A stretch of 64,000 bases of DNA from Pontibacter mucosus (GCF_003054055.1 NZ_QBKI01000001.1:620001-684000), one strand, 5' to 3'; shown: positions 8,081 through 16,460, counted from the stretch's first letter. The notes: a model not told the origin generated them from the sequence alone. Numbers and translations: made by a program.

Positions 8081-8716
8081 TTAATAGTTTCTTGTGAGTA
8101 TATACTTGTCTTTTCGAAGTTTCTTGAAAACAGACTCAGCTAATTGCTTATTCATAATATAGGCAGATTCGCTCTGAACATGGGTATCAGTGTACCAAAC
8201 AGGTTTAAGTGTCTCTACATCTATAATATATGAGTTGAAGCGTGCTTTCTCTTCTGTGCCAACCACAGAGGAGGAGCTACTATGCTGATAGTGTCTTGTG
8301 TCATAATTTTGTACTTGAGAGATGTTATACTTATTGACAAAGAGAATGCCGTCTACTCCTGTATCTTTCATTTTCTGAAGGAACTGGCTATAACTTACAT
8401 CTTTATTTATCTCGAAAACCTCTGAAGATTTAACTAAACGTATCTGGGCATTATCAAAAGAAAATTTGTTGCCTAGGGCTTTTTCTACTTCATTCCGATA
8501 AGTAGAACTCACAAGATTATTGAACTTACCTCTTATGTGATTCTCGTAGGTAATTGAGTCTAATTGTTTAAAGTCTTCATTAGTCTCTAAAACAAGAGAC
8601 ATTAAACCAAAGTAGTAGTCACGGTTCTTGTCTAACTTAATAGCTGTGGAAGGAGTAGCGCAACCGGAGAGTAGCAGGAGGCAGATCGCCAGCAGAGGTA
8701 GTATTGTTTTCGTCAT
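8081..8716 (-). CDS. Predicted lipoprotein, unknown function
   Basis: 211 residues from the ATG at 8716 (MTKTILPLL); an in-frame ATG 24 bases upstream is the alternative. Lipoprotein signal with lipobox LLSGC around residues 15-19. The mature protein is mixed alpha/beta with no recognised domain, and has a Ser-rich patch (SSSSS) two thirds in. It may resemble small envelope proteins that bind or sense something (DGILFVNKYNI, YIIDVETLKPVW), but I do not recognise the family. Noticeably AT-richer than its neighbours with less G/C-ending codon use, which suggests recent acquisition. Confidence 0.7.
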   Translation of the reverse strand: MTKTILPLLAICLLLLSGCATPSTAIKLDKNRDYYFGLMSLVLETNEDFKQLDSITYENHIRGKFNNLVSSTYRNEVEKALGNKFSFDNAQIRLVKSSEVFEINKDVSYSQFLQKMKDTGVDGILFVNKYNISQVQNYDTRHYQHSSSSSVVGTEEKARFNSYIIDVETLKPVWYTDTHVQSESAYIMNKQLAESVFKKLRKDKYILTRNY

Positions 8717-8787
8717 GATTAGCAGGGGGTTAGCGTACAAGAAATTATACTTTAAAATATAACAAAAAGTTTATATTTCCAATGCCT

Positions 8788-9255
8788 TTACTCCTCCCTG
8801 GCCGTAAAGCCTACCGGAATTAGCAGATCGCCCTCGTCGTACATATTTAAGTATAAGCTCAGGGTATCGGTGCCTCCTTCCCAGTATACTTTGTAAAGGT
8901 CCAGCAGGCCGGCATTGCCGAAAAGGCCGTTTGGTGTATCGAAGGCGCAGCAGCTGCCCTCGCGGAAATAGCCCACTGCTTCCCCGTTAGGGCCCAGCAG
9001 CGCGTTCAGAAAGCGCCGCTCGTTCATCGGGCCGCTTTGGTCGCGTGCGCCACCTACCTTTATCGCATTCTGCTGCTCATAGCCATAGGTTTTGTCGTCC
9101 GTTTTCGTGGTCAGTTTATAAGTCCTGTCGTCGAGGTACTCCACGGGCGCGGTGCGGGTGTCGCCGATGCCCTGGTTGGTCGTGGCCTTCTGCTTTTGGC
9201 CGGCGCAGGCGGCAAGTAGGGCAGCGGCGCTCAGGGAGAGTATAAGTTTTTTCAT
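8788..9255 (-). CDS. Small conserved Bacteroidota lipoprotein
   Basis: 155 residues with a lipoprotein signal (lipobox LLAAC, Cys17). The mature part carries TYGYEQQNAIKVGG, PMNERRFLNALLGPNGE, YFREGSCCAF, and LYLNMYDEGDLLIPVGF. I recall proteins with this motif series in Bacteroidota that are sometimes labelled 2-dehydro-3-deoxyphosphooctonate aldolase; at 155 residues with a lipobox this cannot be a KdsA barrel, so that label would be wrong. Probably anchored in the envelope. Function unknown. It lies 71 bp from the preceding lipoprotein gene on the same strand. Confidence 0.75.
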   Translation of the reverse strand: MKKLILSLSAAALLAACAGQKQKATTNQGIGDTRTAPVEYLDDRTYKLTTKTDDKTYGYEQQNAIKVGGARDQSGPMNERRFLNALLGPNGEAVGYFREGSCCAFDTPNGLFGNAGLLDLYKVYWEGGTDTLSLYLNMYDEGDLLIPVGFTAREE

Positions 9256-9281
9256 GGGGGTAGGGTTTAGGGTGATATAGT

Positions 9282-9728
9282 TTATACTTTGGTTAGCGGC
9301 AGGCGCAGCTGGTACAGGTCAAAGCCTTTGGCCCAGAAGTCCTTTTCGGTTTTTTCCAGCGCAAAGCCCTGCTTCTCATAAAATCTGTATACCAGCTGCG
9401 TCGTCCGGACGATGACGGTGTTTATACCTGGCTTAGCTTTAAGGATGTTGATTCTGTGCTGCAGCAGTCTGCTGCCGATGCCTTTGCCCTGGTGGTTGGG
9501 GTGGATGACATCCCAGGAAATGCGGGCTACTCCTTCCTCCGGAAAATAGTTGACACCGCCCGCGCCGAGCAGCTCTCCGGCTTCCTCCACCACAAAGTAA
9601 TCTTCTACCTCCTTCTCCAGGTACCCGGCAAAGTCGCTCTCCTCCTCCGGTGCGAAATAGGTTGGGATGTTGAGCCGAAGCAAGTATAAAAGCTGCGCTT
9701 TGTCTGCGGGGGTGTAGGGACGGATCAT
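9282..9728 (-). CDS. GNAT family N-acetyltransferase
   Basis: 148 residues, the usual size of a single GNAT domain. It begins MIRPYTPADKAQLLYLL, has a beta strand with VVEEAGELLGAGGVNYF, the acetyl-CoA binding motif A as HPNHQGKGIGSRLLQHRI (Q/RxxGxG/A), and the C-terminal VYRFYEKQGFALEKTE that marks motif B. Transfers an acetyl group from acetyl-CoA to an unknown amine. A TATACTT word overlaps the region just past the stop codon. Substrate unknown. Confidence 0.85.
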   Translation of the reverse strand: MIRPYTPADKAQLLYLLRLNIPTYFAPEEESDFAGYLEKEVEDYFVVEEAGELLGAGGVNYFPEEGVARISWDVIHPNHQGKGIGSRLLQHRINILKAKPGINTVIVRTTQLVYRFYEKQGFALEKTEKDFWAKGFDLYQLRLPLTKV

Positions 9729-9859
9729 GGGAAGTATAACTTACTTTTCGTTCAGTAGCTCAATCGGTTGCCTGAACTGTTTCATGGTAGCGTTTATAGG
9801 TGAAAGGACAGTGTGGTTTTATACTTTGTGTTTGATGGAGAGGGAATTTTCTGACCGCG

Positions 9860-10306
9860 CTACTTACCCAGCGTGTAGTAAAAATGCACCACTTCCTCTT
9901 CGTTCGTGGGCTTTGTTAACCGGTAAAAATCCACTGCATAGTCATCCACCTTATCTGCCTGCACAAACACCTCCTCGTAACCATTTTCAAGACAATACCT
10001 GTTTACTTCAGCTATCAGCTTTTGGCCTATTCCCTGCCGCTGCCGGTTTTTCCGGATGGCCAAATCATAGATATAGGCCAGTGGCTTGGTGGCGTAATAT
10101 TGAGGCAGCGTGTACACCGTTAGGCCACCTACAACGGCATCATCCTCTACGGCGACAAAAACGAGAAACCCCGGTTGTGCCAGCACGCTGAGCAAATGCT
10201 CTTTCTGCGGCATCTGGAAGTTCTGCATCTCGAAGACGTCCTCAAACACCCGGATCAACTCAACGAACTGTTCAATGTCTTTACCGGTTAATTTTCTGAT
10301 TTCCAT
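9860..10306 (-). CDS. GNAT acetyltransferase, aminoglycoside AAC(3)-I-like
   Basis: 148 residues from the ATG at 10306 (MEIRKLTGKD); a longer reading to 10393 lacks domain sequence. Motif A is RQRQGIGQKLIAEVNRY, preceded by LAYIYDLAI. The C-terminal FVQADKVDDYAVDFYR and EEEVVHFYYTL resemble the pattern of AAC(3)-I enzymes (VQAD...A...Y ... EEVxHF). Chromosomal members are often not resistance genes, and no resistance should be inferred. Separate from the other GNAT gene by about 130 bp. Confidence 0.78.
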   Translation of the reverse strand: MEIRKLTGKDIEQFVELIRVFEDVFEMQNFQMPQKEHLLSVLAQPGFLVFVAVEDDAVVGGLTVYTLPQYYATKPLAYIYDLAIRKNRQRQGIGQKLIAEVNRYCLENGYEEVFVQADKVDDYAVDFYRLTKPTNEEEVVHFYYTLGK

Positions 10307-10456
10307 TAAATGCTCGTTCTCAATTCGTTTTGAGGCAACTGTACCTGAGCTCGGCCTGGAAAACTGAAATGGAATAGTGACCATCTGCTCCACCCGAAAC
10401 CATTTAGCCGGATTATGGCCAACCCCATGCCAGCGATCTTGCCGTCTGTTTCTGAC

Positions 10457-10885
10457 TCAGTTGGCTTTTGGGTTCTCTGTCAAGGCCATGGATACAGCGT
10501 AGCTATCTTCTAACAGCTTGTATTTTACTATTAGGTTATCCTTTATTCCGATTTGAATGAAAAACAAGGAGTTAACTATCTGCCCTGTCTGGAGCATTTT
10601 GGTTGAAAACTCTCCTGATATGACGGCATCCTCCTGATCGATGAAGATTTTATCCACTGTCGCAGAAAGGGGCTCTGTGTTTTGCCATAATAACTGATAG
10701 CAGTCTCTTACTTCCTGCCGGCTCTTTCTTCTGCCTAACCATGGAGCAACGGCTTCGTTTCCAGGTATATGCCAATCCACCTCGTCAGCAAAAAGCTCAG
10801 GTAAGTTGTTTAAGTCTCTTTGCGCAAGCAGTTGGAAGAACCGTTGGATAAGGCCCTGCATGGGAGAATCTCCTGTCATACTCAT
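10457..10885 (-). CDS. SnoaL-like / NTF2-fold protein
   Basis: 142 residues. The pattern FFQLLAQRDLNNLPELFADEVDWHIPGNEAVAPWLGRRKSRQEV is typical of SnoaL-like polyketide cyclase or nuclear transport factor 2-fold proteins: a helical start, a W-H-P-G pocket loop, then beta strands. These bind small hydrophobic molecules or act as isomerases and cyclases; the ligand is unknown. Start chosen at the first ATG (MSMTGDS); MTGDS or MQGL are alternatives. AT-richer than the regions around it. Confidence 0.75.
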   Translation of the reverse strand: MSMTGDSPMQGLIQRFFQLLAQRDLNNLPELFADEVDWHIPGNEAVAPWLGRRKSRQEVRDCYQLLWQNTEPLSATVDKIFIDQEDAVISGEFSTKMLQTGQIVNSLFFIQIGIKDNLIVKYKLLEDSYAVSMALTENPKAN

Positions 10886-10992
10886 CTTAAAGGATGTTTA
10901 GTTGTTCATATCGGAATGCTTAGTATCCTTTCACACCGAAGCCAGCTGCGCAGTAAAGGTTAAAACTACACAGGATTAGGAAAACCGGTTCT

Positions 10993-11367
10993 TCAAATTG
11001 CCAGCCTTTTCAGGTAAGCTAAGGCCAGCATAACTCCCATGGCAAGCCCACTTAACGTTAATACCGAACCTACCGAAATCATTACTAAGGCGCTGTTATT
11101 AACGGTTTCAAAGTCGTTAAACTCAGACACCACAGCTAAAAAGCCATATAAACTTCCTGTAGCAGCAATTATGCCTATGCCAGTGCCTATTACTTTATGC
11201 TGCATTTTTGCCTGGATAATAAGACCTGCCAGGAGACCTAAAGCTATAAAGCTGAAGTTCTGGATCATAAATAGATCACCTAAAAACCAGAAGGCGACTA
11301 AGGCGATGAAATAAATATATGGCAATAGTTGCCATGTCTCCTTCTTTAGTTCTAATGGCTTTTTCAT
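10993..11367 (-). CDS. Small four-helix membrane protein, unknown
   Basis: 124 residues from the ATG at 11367 (MKKPLELKKE); the reading frame extends to 11463 but that extension overlaps the end of the broken gene upstream. A basic, soluble start is followed by four hydrophobic segments in about 100 residues. I do not recognise the family. Part of an AT-richer minus-strand run of membrane genes (10.4-13.2 kb). Confidence 0.6.
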   Translation of the reverse strand: MKKPLELKKETWQLLPYIYFIALVAFWFLGDLFMIQNFSFIALGLLAGLIIQAKMQHKVIGTGIGIIAATGSLYGFLAVVSEFNDFETVNNSALVMISVGSVLTLSGLAMGVMLALAYLKRLAI

Positions 11368-11425
11368 TTCGCTAGTGTTTTGTTTTATAGGTGTTGCATA
11401 ATGTGGGTGCGGCATGGCAAAGCCT

Positions 11426-11970
11426 TTATAAGGCACCTTGTTGGCAGTAGCGCTTCTGCTCAAAGTATTTGGCCCAGACTCTTTCCTTCTTCAGAATGAA
11501 AGCCGTTCCAACTACAAACACTGTGGCTGTCGCAATTCCGACCATGGCAAAGAATGGCTTTTCGGGAATGCGCACACTTAATTCGGATGCGAAGGCCGCA
11601 TAAAGCCCCAGAACGGAGTAGTACATAAACCAGATATGCACGGATTTATACTTTTGGGGCAGGTGCTTTAAGAGCAAAGAAATCATTCCCAATGCCAATG
11701 TCAGGGAACTGACAATGGCCTGATATGGAACAAGCCGAACCTCCCCGTTAAGTTATAGATACCTAGCGCAGAACCACAAACCATAATCATGGCGACGACA
11801 TAGCTATAGCCGACTCTTTTATGCTGCGTTGTCCCTTTTTTTGCAGCGAGCACAAAAGCACCCGCCATCATAGCTAATAAAGCCATAATCAAATGAAACC
11901 AACCTAAGCTAGAGTTTACAAAGCCATACATCGTTATCTTCTTTAGTTCCGGTTCCACGGACTTAGCCAT
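11426..11970 (-). pseudogene. DUF2306-like membrane protein, frameshifted
   Basis: Two adjacent minus-strand frames read as one protein split by a frameshift near 11722. The first part (11970 to stop at 11701) starts MAKSVEPELKK, has two or three helices (FHLIMALLAMMAGAFVLAAKKG then QHKRVGYSYVVAMIMVCGSAL) and falls off at GLFHIRPLSVP. Restoring one base after the GLFHI codons gives ...AIVSSLTLALGMISLLLK, which joins smoothly to the second part (to 11426, with HIWFMYYSVLGLYAAFASELSVRIP). The composite resembles DUF2306-type membrane proteins. Either a genuine pseudogene or a sequencing error. Confidence 0.72.
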
Positions 11971-11999
11971 AAGGCAGCGTAGCTGGCTTATGGGTGTGG

Positions 12000-12629
12000 T
12001 TAGCTAATGATTTTATTCAATATTCCTTGAACTCCTGACCATGCATTTTCTGGATTCAGGATGGTGTAGAACAAAGCTTTTGGTAATACACTAGCTATTT
12101 CAATGGCTAGTGCAACAATAGGTAATAATAAATATAGCCAAATCGGGTACTTGAACTTAGTATTTACGTTTTGCCATACTTCATTCCAAATGACTTCCAT
12201 CTTGCTCTTGTAGTGCCATAGAATCAAAAAGTCCAGCAAAATATAAAATGAAAGGCGCCATATAAAGGCATTAGCCATATCTGGCGGCATGAAAGTCAGG
12301 TCGATGAGTAAAACTGTAGTTACTATCGGAAGGAAAAGGAACGCTCCAAGTAGGGCGGTTCTGTTAATGATTAAGAGAGCGCCACAAATCAACTGTGAGA
12401 TGCCAATGAATGCCTTGAAGGGTTGCTGGTCGAACATGTACCATGAGACACGAAATAAGTCTAAATCCTTCAACGGTGTTGCCAGTTCTGCTTCACTTAT
12501 ACCAAACTGACCATCCACCATTTTGCTGTAGCCGTACCTAAGGAAAGTCCATCCAATAAGAAACCTTGCTGCAAGTATAAAGTAGTCCCAATACTTCTCT
12601 TTGGATATTTTCTTTAGAAGTTTCATCAT
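12000..12629 (-). CDS. DoxX-like membrane protein
   Basis: 209 residues with four or five hydrophobic segments. The start YWDYFILAARFLIGWTFLRYGYSKMVDGQFG resembles the DoxX/DoxD fold (a helix with an R..G..F..G.SK pattern), and the second helix FKAFIGISQLICGALLIINR continues that pattern. Family members are inner-membrane proteins linked to redox or quinone metabolism, but the role is not set for this type. AT-rich compared with flanking DNA; same strand as its neighbours. Confidence 0.65.
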   Translation of the reverse strand: MMKLLKKISKEKYWDYFILAARFLIGWTFLRYGYSKMVDGQFGISEAELATPLKDLDLFRVSWYMFDQQPFKAFIGISQLICGALLIINRTALLGAFLFLPIVTTVLLIDLTFMPPDMANAFIWRLSFYILLDFLILWHYKSKMEVIWNEVWQNVNTKFKYPIWLYLLLPIVALAIEIASVLPKALFYTILNPENAWSGVQGILNKIIS

Positions 12630-12723
12630 TCAATTATTTGCTAACTACCAGATAAACTAAAACCCACGCTTATCTACACTCTCCATAGATCTGCACTTTC
12701 CCTCAAGAAACCCCTCCCTACTT

Positions 12724-12939
12724 CTAACCAGCCGTAGCGCCTCTCTGGGGCAGCAACTTCCTTAGTAGGAAATAAACTGCCGCGTATACGATAGCCCAGG
12801 ATGCCATGTCTACCAAAAACTTCAGGTTAAGTATACCCTCACTGAAAATAGCATACTCAAACCCAGCCAGGTTGTGCACTACTTTTACAAGAACATAGGT
12901 GATGAGAAGCGAAATAAAAGTTGTGCGTTTAGAATGCAT
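12724..12939 (-). CDS. Small two-helix membrane protein, unknown
   Basis: 71 residues: short basic start (MHSKR), hydrophobic segment TFISLLITYVLVKVV, a middle loop, and a second segment MASWAIVYAAVYFLLRKLL. No family recognised. It lies 8 bp downstream of the next small membrane gene (12948-13160), so the two are likely co-transcribed and may form a small complex. Confidence 0.55.
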   Translation of the reverse strand: MHSKRTTFISLLITYVLVKVVHNLAGFEYAIFSEGILNLKFLVDMASWAIVYAAVYFLLRKLLPQRGATAG

Positions 12940-12947
12940 GTTCCTAC

Positions 12948-13160
12948 TTAGTCGGCTATAAAAAACTTGTAGAAATAGGCGCCTGCCACAGTGCCCAGCA
13001 CCAACAGCAGGATGATGTTGGCTGCGAGCGGAACCTTGGCATATTGCTTCTTTTTGGGATTATACAGCGAGCCTCCCAGGATAATGGCAAGTAATGTGGA
13101 GTTGATCATGGTGAGGACGCTGTTAATGGCAAGCCAAATGTCCCTGAAGGTTAAAGCCAT
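12948..13160 (-). CDS. Small two-helix membrane protein, unknown
   Basis: 70 residues with hydrophobic segments at about 10-32 and 47-66, separated by a basic Asn/Pro/Lys loop (NPKKKQYAK). Resembles other short Bacteroidota membrane proteins but I cannot name the family. Directly upstream of, and likely co-transcribed with, the 71-residue membrane gene. Confidence 0.55.
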   Translation of the reverse strand: MALTFRDIWLAINSVLTMINSTLLAIILGGSLYNPKKKQYAKVPLAANIILLLVLGTVAGAYFYKFFIAD

Positions 13161-13268
13161 GGGTTTTCTTGTTTAGGGGCTCTGGATATTACGCTTTAAC
13201 AATATAAGGAATTCCGGATGAAAGTATGGCACCTATCTAAGAATTTATACTATGGCATTGCCTTTCGG

Positions 13269-13312
13269 ACAAAATAAAAACAGCTGCCAAAGTATAAAAA
13301 CCTTGGCAGCTG
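13269..13312 (-). terminator. Terminator of the lipocalin gene
   Basis: On the minus strand, arms CAGCTGCCAA and TTGGCAGCTG (13281-13290 and 13303-13312) pair perfectly over 10 bp, followed by TTTTTATTTTG. The 12-base loop contains a TATACTT word, so the iterated motif sits within a terminator hairpin. Confidence 0.78.
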
Positions 13313-13342
13313 CTCTTTAAAGTATAAAATCAGCAAGTATAG

Positions 13343-13906
13343 CTAGCCCTGCGTAAAGCAGCTCTGGTCGGTTAGCAGCATTTGCTCCACCGGGAAGCCT
13401 TTGCGGTCTGCTAGTTGCACGAGGCGCTCCAGCACGTCCTGGTCCAGGGTGGGGGTGCGGGAGAGAATCCAGAGGCTTTCGCGGTCGGGCGCGCCTACCA
13501 GGGCGTAGGCATAGTCGGGGTCCAGCTCCAGGACCCAGTAATCGCCCCGGAAAGGCCAGAAGAACTCTACCCGCAGCTTGCTGTTGCCGCTGCCTTCTAC
13601 GGGGTAGGCCTTGCCCTCGGATACACTCAGTTTGCCGTTTGGCCCACCTTTGCGACAGGCGTTTTTCACCTCCACGTAACCGGCGGGGTTCTGGCTGTAC
13701 TCGGCATACACGCAGTGGCAGCCTTTTTCGTAACGCTGCGGCAGCCGGGCTATCTCGTACCAACGCCCCTGATAGCGGTCCAGGTCTACGTGCGGCACTG
13801 TTTTAAGGGGAGCGTGTTTGCGGTTGCGCGTGCTAAGTATGGCCGCGCCGGCCAGCACAGTGCCCGCTATCAGCAGTAGTCTTGTTTTCTTGTTCATCGT
13901 TTTCAT
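13343..13906 (-). CDS. Lipocalin family protein (Blc-like)
   Basis: 187 residues. The N-terminus has a hydrophobic leader (TRLLLIAGTVLAGAAIL) without a lipobox Cys. The lipocalin signature is clear: VDLDRYQGRWYEIARLPQRYEKGC (GxW motif), then YAEYSQNPAGYVEVKNACRKGG, GKAYP, FWPFRGDYWVLELDPDYAYALVGAPDRESLWILSRTP. This matches bacterial Blc-type lipocalins, small envelope barrels that bind lipids. The downstream partner of a GNAT gene: its ATG overlaps that gene's stop by 4 bp (ATGA), so the two are translationally coupled. M1 or M4 (MNKK) could be the start. Confidence 0.9.
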   Translation of the reverse strand: MKTMNKKTRLLLIAGTVLAGAAILSTRNRKHAPLKTVPHVDLDRYQGRWYEIARLPQRYEKGCHCVYAEYSQNPAGYVEVKNACRKGGPNGKLSVSEGKAYPVEGSGNSKLRVEFFWPFRGDYWVLELDPDYAYALVGAPDRESLWILSRTPTLDQDVLERLVQLADRKGFPVEQMLLTDQSCFTQG

Positions 13907-14334
13907 AGGTGCTTTTCCATTTTGTAGTGCTGTATGGTTCCGAACAGCAGGTGTGTTTTCTCTACTACTTCATACCCGTTGCGGCGGTAAAAGTTCACGG
14001 CATTTTCGCGGGCCTGCAGCGTCATGCGTTCGACACCCAGGGCGCGGGCGCGCTCCTCCATGTGCTGCAACAGCTGGTCGCCCAGGCGTTTGCCTTGCTG
14101 GTCGCTTCGGATGCCCATAAAGCGCAGTTGCCCCTCCTGCGGCGTGTGCAGGTGCAGGCGGCAAACGCCCACGGCCTCGCCGGCATCATCTACGAGCATG
14201 GCATGTATGGCGGAGGCGTCGTCGTCGGCGCGCTCGCTGCCTTCGGGCTGGCCCCAGGGCTGGCGCAGCGTTTGGTAGCGCAGGCGGTAGTAGTGCTCAA
14301 ACTGTTCGGGGGTGGTGGGCTCTATGATTTCCAT
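13903..14334 (-). CDS. GNAT family N-acetyltransferase
   Basis: 143 residues from the ATG at 14334 (MEIIEPTTPE). Acetyl-CoA binding motif A reads RSDQQGKRLGDQLLQHMEE, followed by LQARENAVNFYRRNGYEVVEKT. The start HYYRLRYQTLRQPWGQP is typical of a GNAT subgroup that also includes ElaA-like and YjcF-like enzymes. Substrate unknown. First gene of the GNAT-lipocalin pair with a 4 bp overlap. The long upstream in-frame extension (to 14439) is rejected because it lies in a low-complexity leader. Confidence 0.83.
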   Translation of the reverse strand: MEIIEPTTPEQFEHYYRLRYQTLRQPWGQPEGSERADDDASAIHAMLVDDAGEAVGVCRLHLHTPQEGQLRFMGIRSDQQGKRLGDQLLQHMEERARALGVERMTLQARENAVNFYRRNGYEVVEKTHLLFGTIQHYKMEKHL

Positions 14335-14429
14335 GGTGTAATGGCTGAATTGTTGACTATTATGATGTTGCTTATTGTTTTGACCTATAACTAATAAATC
14401 TAAGTTGCGGTTTGTTTTGGAGTGAAGGT

Positions 14430-14560
14430 GTAAACCCACCCCTGCCCCTCCGAGGAGGGGAATTTCTGCATGTGTAATATCATTCCCCTCCTCTGGACTG
14501 CCGAGAACGAGAGTTCGAAAGTAGCGAGCGTAGCTCCAAGGGATGAGTTGATCGCAACTT
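14430..14560. repeat. Partial mosaic intergenic repeat
   Basis: The 547 bp gap between the GNAT gene and YajQ holds ACCCACCCCTGCCCCTCCGA-type sequence and an inserted block GCCGAGAACGAGAGTTCGAAAGTAGCGAGCGTAGCTC. The same block appears at about 38325-38375 within another copy (ACCGAGAACGGGAGTTCGAAGGTAGCGAGCGAAGCTC). The rest of the gap (to 14881) shows no gene; it includes AAAGTATAAGTATAA just before YajQ. Confidence 0.65.
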
Positions 14561-14881
14561 GAGCTAATAACTAAAAACTGTTAACCGGTAACGTACTTTT
14601 GCGTGAGGGATGGAGCGGTTGTCTGAGCTCCTCCGAAAGCTTTCGGAGAGCGAGCCGCGAGAGCCCGACGGCTGTGCCGGCACGCCCTGCTTATACTTCC
14701 GCCCGTCCCGCTTATTTATACTTTGCTTTGTACTTTACAGCCTGCTGACACTATACGTGCCCGCCTGCTGGCTATTTACGCGCAACCGTGCCGCAATTTA
14801 GCAATTCAACATTCCGGTAATTAACAATAACTTTGTTGAGGTAATTAAGTAAATCAGTTTCTAAAGTATAAGTATAAAACT

Positions 14882-15379
14882 ATGGCATCTTTCGACATTG
14901 TAAGCAAGGTAGACCCCCAAACCATGGACAACGCCGTGAACGTGGCCCGCAAGGAAATCCTGAACCGCTACGACTTCCGCGACACCAAGGGCAGCCTGGA
15001 GTATGACAAGAAAAACAACGTGGTCACCATCACGATGGAGAACGACATGCGCGTGCAGCATACCGAGGATGTGCTCATCAGCAAAATGGTGAAGCAGGGC
15101 CTCGACGCCACCGCACTCGATTTCACCAAAGAGGCCCAGCAATCGGGGGCGATGCTGAAGAAAGAGATCCGCGTGAAGGCCGGTATCGACAAGGATACCT
15201 CCAAAAAGATCATGAAGATCATCAAAGACAGCAAGCTGAAAGTATCGCCGGCCATTATGGACGAAACCATCCGGGTGACGGGCAAAAAGATAGACGACCT
15301 GCAGAGCGTGATTGCCGTGCTGCGCACCAACGCCGAGGAAATAGGCATGCCGCTGCAGTATGTGAACATGAAGAGTTAA
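14882..15379 (+). CDS. yajQ: YajQ family nucleotide/cyclic-di-GMP binding protein
   Basis: 165 residues, the normal length. The start MASFDIVSKVDPQTMDNAVNVARKEILNRYDFRDTKG and the end RVTGKKIDDLQSVIAVL match the family closely. It is a two-domain ferredoxin-like fold found in the cytoplasm. Some members bind cyclic di-GMP and act with transcription regulators, and E. coli YajQ binds nucleotides and RNA; the role in Bacteroidota is unproven. The ATG follows AAGTATAAGTATAAAACT, so the iterated word sits in its leader. Confidence 0.93.
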   Translation: MASFDIVSKVDPQTMDNAVNVARKEILNRYDFRDTKGSLEYDKKNNVVTITMENDMRVQHTEDVLISKMVKQGLDATALDFTKEAQQSGAMLKKEIRVKAGIDKDTSKKIMKIIKDSKLKVSPAIMDETIRVTGKKIDDLQSVIAVLRTNAEEIGMPLQYVNMKS

Positions 15380-15568
15380 ATGGTTGAATTGCGAGCTGGT
15401 TGAATGGTAGGGTTGTTTTAATCAGGGAGGGGTGTACACGGGCAGGCTTTCTTCCCTCCCGGCTGCACCTGCTTCTTTATTAATCCGTATGAGCATAGGT
15501 TTAACGATTATACTGCTAAGCAGACAACCTTTGACTGTTTAACCATCCAACAACTTCGCCTGTAAACT

Positions 15569-16354
15569 ATGGAAATCTTCGCCAATCCGGATACCTGGAT
15601 AAGCCTGCTGACGCTGACCTTTATGGAGGTGGTGCTGGGCATCGACAATATTGTCTTTATCTCCATCATCGTGAGCCGCCTGCCCAAGGAGCAGCAGGCC
15701 AAGGGGCGCAACATCGGCCTGACGCTGGCGCTCGTGTTCCGCGTTATCCTGCTCTTGTTCATCTCCTGGATTGTGAGCGCCTCCGACCCGATCTTCTCCA
15801 TCAACCTGCCGTTTACGGACGAGGACTTCCCGGTGTCGTGGCGTGATATTATACTTTTTGCCGGCGGTCTGTTCCTGCTGGCCAAGTCCGTAACCGAGAT
15901 CCACAACAAGCTGGAGGGCGAAGAGGAAACGCACGGTGAGGGCAAGGTGCACGCCACGCTGGGGCAGGTGCTTGTGCAGATCATCCTGATCGACATTGTG
16001 TTCTCCTTCGACTCCATCCTGACGGCCGTGGGGCTGGCGCAGGAGGTTATCATCATGATCATCGCCGTAATCCTGGCGATGGTGATTATGCTGATCTTCG
16101 CCAAGTACGTGAGTGATTTTGTGAACAAGCACCCGACCGTAAAAATGCTGGCCCTGGCCTTCCTGCTCCTGATTGGCTTTATGCTGGTAGTGGAGGCGCT
16201 GCACCAGCACATCCCGAAAGGCTACATCTACTTTGCCATGTTCTTCTCGCTGCTGGTGGAGATGCTCAACATGCGACTTCGCAAAAAGACGCAGCCGGTG
16301 CACCTGCGCCAGAACACCATTGTGGAGGAAGATAAATATACTGCTGCAGAGTAG
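15569..16354 (+). CDS. TerC family integral membrane protein
   Basis: 261 residues with about seven membrane helices. Hallmarks are GIDNIVFISII in the first third and IDIVFSFDSILTAVG in the middle; these Asp-containing helices are the conserved part of TerC/Alx/YgdQ proteins and are thought to bind metal ions. The family is linked to metal (Mn) homeostasis, tellurite resistance and protein secretion. The loop between the third and fourth helices is acidic and His-containing (NKLEGEEETHGEGK). Single gene with its own terminator 20 bp after the stop. Confidence 0.92.
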   Translation: MEIFANPDTWISLLTLTFMEVVLGIDNIVFISIIVSRLPKEQQAKGRNIGLTLALVFRVILLLFISWIVSASDPIFSINLPFTDEDFPVSWRDIILFAGGLFLLAKSVTEIHNKLEGEEETHGEGKVHATLGQVLVQIILIDIVFSFDSILTAVGLAQEVIIMIIAVILAMVIMLIFAKYVSDFVNKHPTVKMLALAFLLLIGFMLVVEALHQHIPKGYIYFAMFFSLLVEMLNMRLRKKTQPVHLRQNTIVEEDKYTAAE

Positions 16355-16374
16355 AGAAAAGATAGCTTTCTCAG

Positions 16375-16407
16375 AGGCTTCCGGCATGCGCCGGGAGCCT
16401 TTTTTAT
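16375..16407 (+). terminator. Terminator after TerC gene
   Basis: An 11 bp stem (AGGCTTCCGGC with GCCGGGAGCCT, one G-U pair) around loop ATGC, followed by TTTTTT. Confidence 0.85.
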
Positions 16408-16460
16408 TTGCCGGCGGCGCCCGGGGAAAGTATAAATACGTATATTCGGAGAGCTATATA

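Noticed and set aside
9860..10306. Aminoglycoside resistance gene
   Set aside because: The GNAT protein resembles AAC(3)-I, but chromosomal relatives are common and nothing in the context indicates a resistance element.
14610..14801. 63-codon frame upstream of yajQ
   Set aside because: No signal, domain or conserved motif; it overlaps repeat-derived DNA.
15539..16387. Minus-strand frame opposite TerC
   Set aside because: Low-complexity His/Gln/Glu translation with no domain; the plus-strand TerC protein is clear.
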